Positions 1-10,000 of a stretch of DNA of 15,839 nucleotides are shown here, in pieces (the stretch's first letter is position 1; every line of letters starts with the position of its first letter). The notes beneath the pieces were generated by a model. It worked only from the letters and a program-made list of their open reading frames with translations. It ran no database searches and was not told the origin of the DNA. Origin of the DNA: Podila epigama (taxonomy: Eukaryota; Mortierellomycota; Mortierellomycetes; Mortierellales; Mortierellaceae); the NCBI GenBank assembly GCA_015679605.1, contig JAAAVE010000256.1:1-15839 (forward strand). The letters are read 5' to 3'. A program made the position numbers and the translations under genes.

Positions 1-258
1 TCTTCTTCTTCGTCACCGTCGTCTTCTCTTTTCTCTCCTTCTTCTTCTTCTTCATCTTCATCTTCCGCCTCATTCCCCCCTCCTTTGAAAAACACTCACT
101 TCACCTCCACCTCCACTCACTCCACTTCCACTCCCACTTCCACTCCCTCCACTGACAACGCCTCCTCCGACCTTCATCCTGATTCGCATCCTTTTCTACT
201 TCCTCCTCTTCCTCCGCCTTCTCCTTCATCCACTCACACACTAAACGAGCCCACCAAC
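1..258 (+). other. CT-rich leader or possible N-terminal coding extension of the zinc-finger gene
   Basis: Strongly pyrimidine-biased sequence, made of TCT/TTC repeats over about 1-70 and then C/A-rich. CT-rich tracts just upstream of the start are typical of fungal 5' untranslated regions. The frame of the downstream protein has no stop here and would encode a Ser/Pro/Thr-rich peptide, but it contains no ATG before 259. Composition alone keeps stops out of CT/CA-rich DNA, so openness is weak evidence of coding. Confidence 0.5.
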
Positions 259-2022
259 ATGGTCATCAGCACACACTCCCACACACACAACAATCTTACT
301 CAAGAGCACCATCCTCACCTCCAACACAACAATCCATACCACCATCGACACCCTCTTCCCCACCACCACCACCACCAACAACAACAACACTACCAAGACC
401 ACCACCACCATCATCATGACTCTCACTCATATCTTCATCATAGCCGTCACCATCTTGAGAACGCCCCTCGCCGCCATGGTTCACCACCCCTCTCACCACA
501 CAGCCAATCCTCACTCCACTCACCTCCTACCCTCTCCATGCCCATGAAGACCACCTCAGAACCATACTGGAGCCCTCCAACACCCTCGGGACAGCTTGAC
601 CACCAATGGAGCAACCACTCCAGCCCCACCATCCCTCCTCGCCCACAACCTCGCGCCCATGACGAGCACTCCCACGACCGTTGGCGTCCTATGCTGCTCG
701 AGAGACCACTCCGTCGCCCATCCCCACCACCCACTTTGACCACCTTTCCCTTTTCTTCTCTTTCTTGTTCTTCTTCTTCATCATCATCATCATCATCACT
801 ATCTCCATCGCCCTCTTACTCCAAATCTCCTTCTCCTCCTCCTCCTCATCCATCCTCTTCATCCCCGTCTCCTCTTCCTTCTCGATCGTCAGATCTCGTC
901 CGCCGACACAGTGCCACCCGGCTCAGTTACAGTGGCCACCACTACAGCTCAATGCCATCCTCCACCCTCTCGACCACACCAACACCCACCTCGTCTCTGT
1001 CCTTCACCCACACGACCACAGTCTCCAAAAAATCGCATTCAACCCATGACCCGACCAGCAGCGAGCCCTCGTCCTTTGCAATGAATAGCTCGTCCTCCGA
1101 CTCTCACCGGCGTCACCTCGAATACTCGCCCAGTTCTACCCATGCCATCTCTACATCATCTCATCATTCATACAGAGAACAAGTACCTCATGAGCAGCAT
1201 GAGCAGCATTCCAGTTTAATGAATCACACCCACAACAACAATGACCCACATCATGTTCAACGACATCGCTCATATTCTCATCATTATGGTCAGGAGAGAT
1301 TCCCTGACTCTATCGGTAGCATGAGCAACACCAACAACAGCAACAACAACAATAACATGAACACCAAGGACAACAACAACACTAATCACATTGTCATTGG
1401 CAAAAAACTTTCCTTCTATTCCCCTGCTCATGCCAACAGTTCATTCACTCCATCATCTCACTCAACTTCGTCACCATCATCGTGCTCGTCTATCAACACA
1501 ACCCCCTTGGCCGTAGCGGCAGCAGCAGCAGCATCCTCAGTCATGGCCGTACCTGCATCACAATTTTCTCGGACAAAGACGTATCCTTGCCCGACCTGTA
1601 AGAAGCCATTCCCGACTCGGACCCAACTCAAATCACATATGGCCATCCACATTGATGACTTTCCATACCCTTGCCTGTTTTCCAATTGCGATCTGCACTT
1701 TAAGCGCAAGCATGATCTAAGGCGCCATGTGGATGCCAAGCATGCCATCGTCAAAAAGTACTTGTGTTCAGGAGGCTGTGGGGAAGGATTTGGGCGTAGG
1801 GACCAAATGGTACGGCACATGCGACGTGGCACCTGTCGTGGCATGCAGGCAGCTAGCACTATCAATAGCAACAGCAACAGCCAATGCCAAGGCCAAGGCC
1901 AAGGTCATAGACACAACAGCCCACAGAACAGCAGTCAAATCGATAGGAATTCTAGACATTGTACAACTTCTGTGCACACCTCTGACCATCTCGACAAAGC
2001 GGCTGGATACGCTAGCGAGTAG
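259..2022 (+). CDS. C2H2 zinc-finger protein with long His/Ser/Pro-rich N-terminus (putative transcription factor)
   Basis: Single-exon frame giving 587 residues from the ATG at 259, the first in-frame ATG, in a strong context (A at -3, G at +4). The same frame stays open to base 1, so an N-terminal extension beyond the window cannot be excluded. About 440 residues are low complexity: His/Gln runs near the start, Ser and Ser/Pro runs (bases 765-880), Asn runs (1327-1385) and an Ala run (1519-1540). Three tandem fingers follow at 1582-1842. Finger 1 is C444-C447-H460-H464 (C-x2-C-x12-H-x3-H). Finger 2 is C472-C477-H490-H495 (C-x4-C, H-x4-H). Finger 3 is C503-C507-H520-C526, a C2HC variant. The tail is Ser/Asn/Gln rich with a short Gln-Gly repeat. 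C2H2 arrays of this kind usually bind DNA in the nucleus, so a transcription-factor role is inferred; the target is unknown. I do not recognise a named orthologue. Confidence 0.8.
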   Translation: MVISTHSHTHNNLTQEHHPHLQHNNPYHHRHPLPHHHHHQQQQHYQDHHHHHHDSHSYLHHSRHHLENAPRRHGSPPLSPHSQSSLHSPPTLSMPMKTTSEPYWSPPTPSGQLDHQWSNHSSPTIPPRPQPRAHDEHSHDRWRPMLLERPLRRPSPPPTLTTFPFSSLSCSSSSSSSSSSLSPSPSYSKSPSPPPPHPSSSSPSPLPSRSSDLVRRHSATRLSYSGHHYSSMPSSTLSTTPTPTSSLSFTHTTTVSKKSHSTHDPTSSEPSSFAMNSSSSDSHRRHLEYSPSSTHAISTSSHHSYREQVPHEQHEQHSSLMNHTHNNNDPHHVQRHRSYSHHYGQERFPDSIGSMSNTNNSNNNNNMNTKDNNNTNHIVIGKKLSFYSPAHANSSFTPSSHSTSSPSSCSSINTTPLAVAAAAAASSVMAVPASQFSRTKTYPCPTCKKPFPTRTQLKSHMAIHIDDFPYPCLFSNCDLHFKRKHDLRRHVDAKHAIVKKYLCSGGCGEGFGRRDQMVRHMRRGTCRGMQAASTINSNSNSQCQGQGQGHRHNSPQNSSQIDRNSRHCTTSVHTSDHLDKAAGYASE

Positions 2023-2830
2023 AGTATTCAATAACTATTCATACAATTATAAGTAAAAAGAAAACATGACAACAGCCCACATGTATACCGTCAATTTGTT
2101 GCACTGTCATTGCGTAGAGTATCCCTCAGCCCCAGCACAATAATAGCACAATATATGAAAACAAAAGAAAAAAAAGTGGGCTGAAGCAAAGAGGACCCTG
2201 CATTTTTCCTTTTGGGAAAGAATCTTCCGACAGATGGAAGGAAGGTTGAAGGGCTGTTGTTAAACTCTACAGCCCAGCCCAGTGGATTCGATATGCTTCG
2301 CAAGCAACAGCATAGCAATCTGGTTGGTGTCACTGATGTCTGCTGGTGAATGCCCGCACTAGCTGAGGTGTCTAGGCCCATGGATGGTATCGTCGCTCCT
2401 CAAACCACCTCTCTTTTTTTTTCACCCACAGCGCATTTCGATCGTGGTATTCGTTCCCATAAAAGAGAACGTTATGATATAACTTTGATCTTTGTGTTGC
2501 CAGGTGTAACTGAACATGATCACTTTCTTCCTGAACTGTACGAGAAAAAAAAAAAAAGAACCACAAAACTGGCGTGCTCGCCCATTCCAACATGGACTGG
2601 ACTGGATTGGGCTGGACTGTTCCATGGAGCAACCTTTCTTCCGCCCTGTCCTGGTGTAACATGGTTTTTCTTTGTTCTCCCCGTCGAAAGGTCAACAGGG
2701 GGAATTTGTTGCACAAACTTTTTTTTTTTTTGTTTTCCTTTCCTTTTGCGTACAGATGTGGATGGAAGTAACGGGTGGGACCAATTTGTTGATGGAAATA
2801 AGCATTGCATGTCAATGGTCTAGACTTTTG

Positions 2831-2938
2831 GATGTGGCATGCAAGCTGCAGAAGACAAAACAAAACGACAGAACGACACAACAACATGGATGTGGCACAA
2901 ACTGCAGAAGACAAAACGACAGAACGACACATAACATG
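2831..2938. repeat. Imperfect two-copy tandem duplication (58 bp + 50 bp)
   Basis: Copy 1 is 2831-2888 and copy 2 is 2889-2938. Both begin GATGTGGCA, share CTGCAGAAGACAAAA and CGACAGAACGACACA, and end in ACATG. Copy 1 has an extra ACAAA-type unit in the A-rich middle and a few more bases before CTGCAG. No inverted ends or coding content are seen. It looks like a local duplication, perhaps by replication slippage. Confidence 0.85.
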
Positions 2939-3118
2939 GACATGGTCGGGCCGTGTGCATGATCGTTCACACCTTCTCGTCGTCATAGTAAGGAGAGTAA
3001 AGAAAAATAAAGATCGTCGATCCTATACTGCTGTTCCGAATACACCTTCATCTGTCACGACCCTTTATGTTTGTATGATTGTCATCCAAAACGTCGATCC
3101 GATCATTGCTGATAGCGA

Positions 3119-3157
3119 CATTTTTTTTTTCTTTTTCTTCATATAATAGTTGTCTAT
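3119..3157 (+). promoter_or_regulatory. T/CT tract and TATA-like stretch before the OXR1-like frame
   Basis: A run of T and CT ends in CATATAATAG about 10 bases before the first in-frame ATG at 3158. Pyrimidine-rich tracts close to starts are common in fungal promoters and leaders. The TATA-like motif is too close to the 3158 ATG to serve it, but would suit a later start at 3281 or 3335. Confidence 0.35.
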
Positions 3158-6100
3158 ATGTGTGAAGAAACGACATCTTCTTTTCTCTTTCCTTGTTCCC
3201 ACGCACTCCCCCCCAACACGCGATTCTCCACCACGCGCTCTACTCGACCACGCGCTTTACTCGAATACCTCCTTTGCCTTATGCCTTCAACTTCAACTTC
3301 AACTGACCATGACAATGCGGTAAACAATGTGACCATGCATTCTCCTCCTCCTTCTTCTCTGTCTCCTCTTCTTTCTCTTCCTCCTTCTCCTTCTCCTTCT
3401 CTTCTTCAACATACGCATCCCCACTCAACAACAACTCTCACAGTCTCGAACTCGGACTCGGACTCGGACTCGGACTTGGACTCGGACACTCGGACTCTTA
3501 AGCCAATCCTCCGACTGCACTATTCGCTTCGTTCCTGTCACACCTTTGCTCTCAACACGTCGCCTGTCGAGTGCCAGTCCCTCCCTGGTCATCTCGTTCC
3601 GCACCCTCAACGCCGCTGTCGCAACCCTCTCTTCTCGCTCTTGTCGCTGTCGTTGAGGCCCTTCAGGAGCAATACCCACTCGCGTCATCATCATCAGCGT
3701 CATCATCAGCATCATTATCATCATTCCCATCATCACAGCCATAGAGTTGTTTATTCACCTCAGCAACAAGGCCGCAGCTGCGACAGCCATCGTCCTGCAT
3801 CTCCACTCTCAAAGTTGACCGCGTTGCCACCCGCCAGTCATTCGCCACCTGACTACTTGACTGTCTTTTTCGCAGACACTTTGCCTCCGTCGACTCTGTG
3901 CGGAATACCCCCACAGATCAAAGAAACATCGAAAACAGGTGCAACAACCAGCAGTAGCGCCAACAGTAGTCGTACCCATTCGAGTACCGTTACCAGTATC
4001 AGTACCACTACCGGTACCAGTGCCAGTAGTACCACTACTACTACCACCAGCGCCAACATCAGCCCTTACATCAGCCATAACATCAGCCATAACACCAGTG
4101 TCACGACCACCAACAACACAGTCTCGCACTCGGATCTTGTGACAACACATGCTGACCTTGGCATCCAATTGAATCATCCATCCATCTTATCCATTCCATC
4201 CTCCATCTTCTCACATTGTCATCCGTGTCGAGTCATCCAATCGACCTCAGCAACAACAGCAACAACAGCAACAACAACAACATCAACTGCAACAACAACA
4301 ACATCTACCACGGACCAATCCAAAGACAGATACGAGTTGCTTCTGCAAAGAAGAAAAAAGGACAACAACGATACACGTTTGCCAATTTCTGTACATCCTC
4401 ATCCTTTGTCTCCTTGTTTGTCACGCTCCACAACCCTTTCCTCGTCGGCGTCACCTTTCTCGTCTGCACCATCCTTGTCACCACCTCTGCTCTCCCTTTC
4501 ACCTATCCATCCTTATCCCCACCACTCACACTCACACTCTCACTCTCACTCACACTCACACTCACACTCACACTCACATTCTCACAACCACCACCACCAT
4601 CATCATCGGCGTATCCTCCAAAGCACCAACCACAACCATTCTCGCTCACCTATCGACGCCCGTATCCATCATCATCACCATTATCAGCACCACCAGCACC
4701 ACCAACAAGAAAAGTCCACTGCTGCTACCTCTGCCACTCGTTACCGGTCCAGAAACAGTTCCTCCCCATCGCTTTACAGACCCATCATGATCCCTCGAAA
4801 AGCAAAGCAAACATTGCTCTCCCTCGTCACCTCCGAGCCCTCCAAGGACGGTGGCCCACCAAAGTCGACGCAATCAACTGTCAGCGCCGGTGACTGGGAC
4901 GCCCACCCCGCTTCTTCGGCATCGACACAAAGCGCCCACAGTCACTCTAAAAGTGCAGAGCCCAACTCTGGCGCGGCTGATCCATGGATGGTCGTCTCCG
5001 GAGCCACTTTTCTCTCGAACCCTGTCCAGGGTGGCGTCTCTTCAACTGTATCGACTCCCATGACCGCTCGTGAGGAGCAACTCAATCGCCTGCCTCCTCT
5101 GCAGCTATTAGAGCGTAACGACGACACGGATCCTGTTCTCGACGTTGACATTGCTCACCAGGTAAGGGGAGGTTGACCCTTTTGGTTTTTTGTTGTTTCT
5201 TTTCTTGTTTCTCGTCTTCTTGCTCTTCCGTTCTCTATGCTTTCTCCACTCCTCATTTCTTCTCTGCATTTTTCTCGCTGTCATACAAAATACAAAATGT
5301 ACGGTGATGAATACGACACACGACCACTACTACCATGACACCAGATCCGACTAGAGTTGCCTCGAAAGTTGAGAAATGCCACAAAATGGAATTTGGTGTA
5401 CTCTTCTGACCAACACGGGATCAGCATGACCACCCTCTATCATCGTTGCAGGGGCAAAGGACCCATGATTCTTGCTGTCAAGGATACGTATGACTGTGTA
5501 AGTTTTTTCTTTTCTTTTCTTTTCTTTTCTCTTTTCTTGAGATACAGTGAGAAAGGGGGAATGTGGCAATCGGGGGTGAGCGTCTCGATTCCAACCACTT
5601 GTCCCCCCCAACAACAACAAAAGAAGGAAACTCACTAATACCAACTGCCATGTGTTTTTGTTGATCGGATTTTAGGTCTTTGGTGCGTTTATCAACGAGG
5701 AGCTCAAGCCGAACTTGACATATTATGGCACTGGTGAATGGCAAGTTTCTTTTTTTCTTTTTCTTTTTCTTTTTTTTTGCTTTCTTCTTTTGCGTTTTCG
5801 TGAGATCGTCTTTTTTTTTACACCATTTATCGACCAAAGGAAATGGATAGACGTGGGACATGGTCATGGACACAGCAGAATCAAAAAAAAAACCTTCTGA
5901 CTTGAAGGGTGCCTGAATCTGTTGAGCAAACTTCATCCTCCTAACAATACTATCTGCCGTGTCATATTCGCATGGGCAATCTTGTCTTTCTCAATAGCTT
6001 CCTCTGGAACGTGACAACACTTTTAAGCAGCCCCAAGGCTCCAGCATCTCCAACACTCGGACCTTCGCCTTTGCCTTCGCCCTCACCGCTGCAGCTCTTT

Positions 6101-6883
6101 AGCACCACTACAACCCCCGCTACAGGACGGTCGCCCGCACCTTCGCCCGCACCCCTCTCAAACATCCAAGCGCCCTCCAGTAGAGCAGGGCAAATGAGAG
6201 AGAACCGCCGACAAGATTTACTTCAGGCTATGAGTGACCAGCTTTCAATGAGCGGAGGCGCTCGTTCACCCTCACCATCTCCGCTATCTTCTCAACATCA
6301 GGTCAATTCGCCTTCCTTCTCGCCTTCCTTACGACCCGTCGGAGTCTCACCTGCGCCGATACCCACTTCCACGCCCATCGCGTCATCCGCCTTGACGTCA
6401 ACACCTCCCTCACATTCGAATGACACGAGTGCCACCGGACCTTCAGTACTCACACCCCGTCGGAAAAAGAAGCAAAAGGTAGTCCAGTTTTGGCAGTGGT
6501 CAGGCAAGAACGATTACATGGTCTTGAGCGAGCCCGGGTTTATTGGCTTGGGCGGCGGAGACGGCAAATTCGGTCTTTGGATCCACTCGGATCTTGAAAG
6601 AGGGCATTCTGCACGATGTGCCACGTTTGAGAACGAACCATTGGCCGCTGCATGTCGGCAACCGATCCGAGTCCCGAAGGTGGATGACGCTGCTGACGCG
6701 GTCACGCCTCTATCCTCACAGGCGTCACAGGCGACACCGTCACCAGCAATCACCCTTCATGGAGTGGGCGGTGTGCACGCTGTCAAGCATGACAAGGCAG
6801 ATCAGTCTTTACGGTCAGCGAGTCCTTCAGACAGAGAAGAATTTTATTGCCAGACCATCGAGATTTGGTCATTAGTTCTGTAG
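3158..6883 (+). CDS. OXR1: TLDc-domain protein, OXR1 (oxidation resistance) family, four exons
   Basis: Exons 3158-5161, 5345-5497, 5676-5740 and 5998-6883 join in frame to 1035 residues. The TLDc domain starts near residue 669 (IRLELPRKLR, then WNLVYSSDQHGIS and TLYHRC). It continues through FGAFINE, YYGTGECFLW at the exon 3/4 junction, FWQWSGKNDY, GLGGGDGKFGLWI, CATFENEPL and the C-terminal IEIWSL. This order and the C-terminal position are diagnostic of OXR1/TLDc proteins, which protect against oxidative damage and in yeast and animals bind and regulate the V-ATPase. Two Ser/Pro/Thr-rich insertions split the domain, at about residues 746-901 and 961-1020. Residues 1-540 are low complexity (Asp-Ser, His, Thr and His-Ser repeats). 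The 3158 ATG has a poor context (T at -3). Alternatives in frame are 3281, 3335 (A at -3) and 4787; the last would give a 492-residue protein closer to family size. Family call sure; start unsure. Confidence 0.88.
3449..3498 (+). repeat. TCGGAC hexamer repeat encoding Ser-Asp
   Basis: About six to seven TCGGAC/TTGGAC units in the OXR1-like exon 1, encoding alternating Ser-Asp. It lies in the low-complexity N-terminal part and is likely to vary in length between strains. Confidence 0.8.
4526..4585 (+). repeat. TCACAC hexamer repeat encoding ten Ser-His pairs
   Basis: Ten consecutive TCACAC-type units with a few TCT or CAT variants, flanked by extra His codons and followed by Asn and six His. 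It encodes a His-Ser stretch in the OXR1-like N-terminal region. Because this is a six-base unit, length changes keep the frame. Confidence 0.85.
5741..5997 (+). other. GC-AG intron (intron 3 of the OXR1-like gene)
   Basis: The donor is GCAAGT directly after GGTGAATG, and the acceptor is TTTCTCAATAG. Joining 5740 to 5998 makes the Cys codon TG|C and restores the conserved TLDc string GTGECFLW. Nearby GT alternatives, such as GTGAAT at 5733, put the downstream exon out of frame. At 257 bases it is the longest intron in the window, and it carries T/CT and A tracts. Confidence 0.88.
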
Positions 6884-7056
6884 AAAAAAAAACACACAAG
6901 TAAGCAAGCAAGTAGTCCTTGATCTCTCTCTTTCTTTTTGTCGACTTTTTGTCTTAATACACACACTCATATACAAGTGCATCCATACAATCGAATGAAG
7001 AAAAAAAACAACAACAGAACAATTCCTTGCACCAACACGGATGGTGTTAGACTGTA
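6884..7056. terminator. Convergent 3' ends of OXR1-like and Tti2-like genes
   Basis: This 173-base gap lies between two stop codons that face each other. It has A tracts right after the OXR1-like stop and around 6999, and a T-rich stretch at 6921-6957. Both 3' UTRs and polyadenylation regions must lie here or overlap the neighbouring gene. No exact AATAAA is visible on either strand. Confidence 0.5.
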
Positions 7057-10000
7057 CTAAACAAGAATTGACCGAAAGAGTCCCTCAAAGACAGGAGGGT
7101 CGAGGTTCTTCAACACTTCAAGGTCCTGCAACAATCCATCTTTGCTTTCATCTTTGGAATCTGCAGCTCCCTTGACGTTGTCGAGATGATGGATGCTCGT
7201 TTCATCCGTTTTCCCTCCCCCATCAGCGGTCTCCGTTGTCTTCAATGGTCCCTGACGACAAGCGTCTATCAACAATTCAAGAGTCTTGACAAGGCTGTCA
7301 TCCAATTGCTTCTGTGGCTCAACAAGAGAATCCGTGGTTGTTTTGGTATGTGAGGACTTTACGACTCCATCCTCAAATACCCGGGAGTTGGCCCAGCAGT
7401 TGGCAATCGCGGCTAAGATCCGGCCACGGTATCGCGGGATTCTAGAAAATGATTTTTTTTTTTTTAAAAAGGTTAGACTTTTTCTTCATTTCCACCATAG
7501 CACCATATTCATGAAAAAAAAGTGAGGAATCAGAGTTACCTTTCTCGAGCCACTCGAATCAATTCGTACAGGGTCTCGGATGCTTGCCTGGCTAGCTCCA
7601 GACTCACTTTGCGCTCTTGAACTGGAGATGATGGCAACGGTATATCGAGAACCTCGCCCATATATCCAACCAATGTTGGAAGATACTTCATGGCAAGAAC
7701 ACCCATTCCATAAATGCCAACCTTGCTAGCCACGCTACCCTCAGCGGCGATCCCGTCTCTCACAACAGAGTCAAATGTAAAATACTCATTCTCCAAAGGC
7801 CTTACAACGACTTCATCTACCGGGATCACATCCTGTAACAACACCTGCATCCACTTCAAGACCAAAACTCGACTACGCTTTGTTGAATTCACGCGTCCGA
7901 GACGGCCCAGGATGCCTTTGATGAACAACTCCTCAACGGTCAGCAAATTTTGCACTGAGCCATCCCTGCGTTTCGCTTGGAAAATTGGACGTGGGATCGG
8001 CGGCCAAGATTCAGGTTCCGAATTGACCATGATCAATGTCAGGTACGCACGGAATGCAGCATGCATTAGGTCTTGGGAGTACTCTTTGTCATCAAAGAGT
8101 GCCTCCTTTGGATCGACTGGTGCATTCGGCGCCACTGACTCATGAAGTGGTACCAGCAATGGGACCATGGACCGTACCAGTACCTGGTCCAGCCCTGTCC
8201 TTTCAAAGATCCGAATCCATATCCTTGCATCGTATCTCGTTCTTTCTGGCAACGCATGTACATCACGACCCCGCTTATTCAGACGCGTCAAATCTATCTG
8301 TTGCTGTTGAATCAGGAAACGGCACAGCATATCCAGACCGCGTGTTCGAAACCTGTTACGCGGCGAGTCAAGCAAGGCCAAAATAGGTCCAACCAACATC
8401 ATAAAGACTTCATGCGCGCGACTACGGTCTCGAATCGGTTGCATAACGCACCATTCCAGGACCGCCACAGCCTCTAAACAGTTGGTGTCCCATGTTCTAA
8501 CCAAGGCAGCTGTGTTGGATGTCGGGTCCATCACTACTTGTTCCAGTGCTTGGTTGAGATCCTCCATATCGTTCGAATCGTCTCCAACCTCAGCAATATG
8601 AAATCGAGTAGTGTTGGACTCTTGACGTCGGACAATGCGTCCTTGATCAACGTTGCTCACTGGTGTTTGATAAGTAGGAAATTCAGCAGGCCCTTCATCA
8701 CCCACATCCTGCTGCGCTTTGGCCAGCTGCTTCATTCGATCCTGATGTGCCACAACAGTTGAACGAGCACGATCTGTAATCTTTTGAGCTCGCGCATGGA
8801 TGAAGCAGGGTCGTATATCCTTCTCAATAATCTTGATGACGTGGTCTGAGAGGCTTCCAGGGATCATGATCTGCTGTCGTCGAGGCGTTGTGGCTGAGAA
8901 TGACTTGTCAACGCCAGATCCTGTACTTGTTGTTGGATTATCCCTATCAGACCAAGGCGTGTGATGGATGATGGCTTTCAAAGAATCATGAGCCTGTTGC
9001 ACGATCTTGGGGCTAAGATTCAAGTCGAATGATACCCAGAGGTCAAGCGGATTGGTGAAAGAGGTTGAGGAAATGATCATGCGATGGAGGGTATAGGCAT
9101 TGTCAATCTGTTGCGTTCAACGAGAGGGACGTGAAAATGTTTAGTTACATCGGACAAGGTGTAAGGTGTTGTGTATCTTCCATAAAACAATGCTGATATG
9201 TCTTACAGGCTGTATCTGAACAAGGTATTGTATGCACCGCAAAAGAGAGGATATACTTTGAACAAACTCTGTAGCCGTAGCTAAGCTCGTCTCAGAATCT
9301 ACGTCGGTAATGAATGAAGCAAAAGGAGGTTAGGTCAGCTTATGTATGACATTCATTTTATCTCAGTATCCTACGTACACGTCATAGTACCGTACCATGC
9401 ATGAATTCACGGCTACTGAAAACAATCGGGATTCGTAGCTGTTCACTTATCCAAAAGGCCAGCGCCCAGTCCTTTGTCTGATGCTGTGTGGCAGATGTCT
9501 CCATAGGCTCTTCATTTTCTTGGACTTTCTCTTCTTGACTCCTTGCAAGTTCTTCAAGGACTTGGTTACAAAACGTAATATACGTTGTGCGCTGGAGGAT
9601 TGAAACAAGGCATAAATGTCAGTTTCCAATGAAAAGTTACTGCTAATAAAAAGATAAAGAAAGTGCCGATCTATCCCTTACTGCTGTAAAATCCATTGTG
9701 TGAGAGCTTGTCATGAGTCCAAGACTTTGAATTAAAAGTGATGCGGGAACGACATCTGCGAGTAGTCGGTTGATTCTAGAAGGCGCATTATTTCAGCGCG
9801 GAGAAAATCCATTGGTAGAAGAGAGAATGAGAGAAAGAGAGGGTGAGAGGAGTTCGTTAGGTTGAGCTGTCCTTCACAAAAAAAACACTCATTACTTTTT
9901 TATAAAAAAAAATTAAAGCTGGCTCGCCCTCCCCTTGGATGACACTGTTCGTTACCTGACAGATTCCTGTGACTCGGCAAAAGACCTGCCCGATAGAAAC

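Larger units (their letters stand above)
2023..3157. other. Gene-free intergenic stretch between zinc-finger and OXR1-like genes
   Basis: About 1.1 kb with no protein frame I would defend. The first ~100 bases are A-rich and probably hold the zinc-finger gene's 3' UTR. The rest holds T and A homopolymers (for example around 2408, 2545 and 2720), a short run of GGACT-like repeats near 2593-2620, an imperfect tandem duplication at 2831-2938, and a T/CT tract just before the OXR1-like frame. A pyrimidine tract ending in a TACAG at about 2725-2756 resembles a 3' splice site, so a 5' UTR intron for the downstream gene is possible but unproven. Confidence 0.6.

Noticed and set aside
2372-2986. 204-codon open frame on the minus strand in the intergenic region
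   Set aside because: It crosses the tandem duplication and long A/T homopolymers, has no recognisable motif, and overlaps open frames on the other strand. It looks like chance openness.
3449-4585. Regularly spaced repeats that might suggest a CRISPR or satellite array
   Set aside because: They are short six-base microsatellites without unique spacers, lie within a protein frame of a eukaryote, and do not form an array of direct repeats and spacers.
4216-4893. 225-codon + strand frame overlapping OXR1-like exon 1
   Set aside because: It reads the same simple repeats in another frame (Leu-Thr and Pro runs). CT/CA-rich DNA has few stops, so no independent gene is supported.
9107-9298. Splitting the Tti2-like locus into two genes, with the second starting at an ATG near 9080
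   Set aside because: GT..AG introns at 9206-9108 and 9395-9299 join all exons in one continuous frame with protein-like sequence, and there is no stop, promoter or polyadenylation space between the halves. Kept as one gene but flagged for a cDNA check.
9447-9629. 60-codon minus-strand frame beginning near 9629
   Set aside because: It is a different frame from the true Tti2-like exon at 9591-9396, which reads through to a phase-matched donor; the short frame ends at a TAA with no family features.
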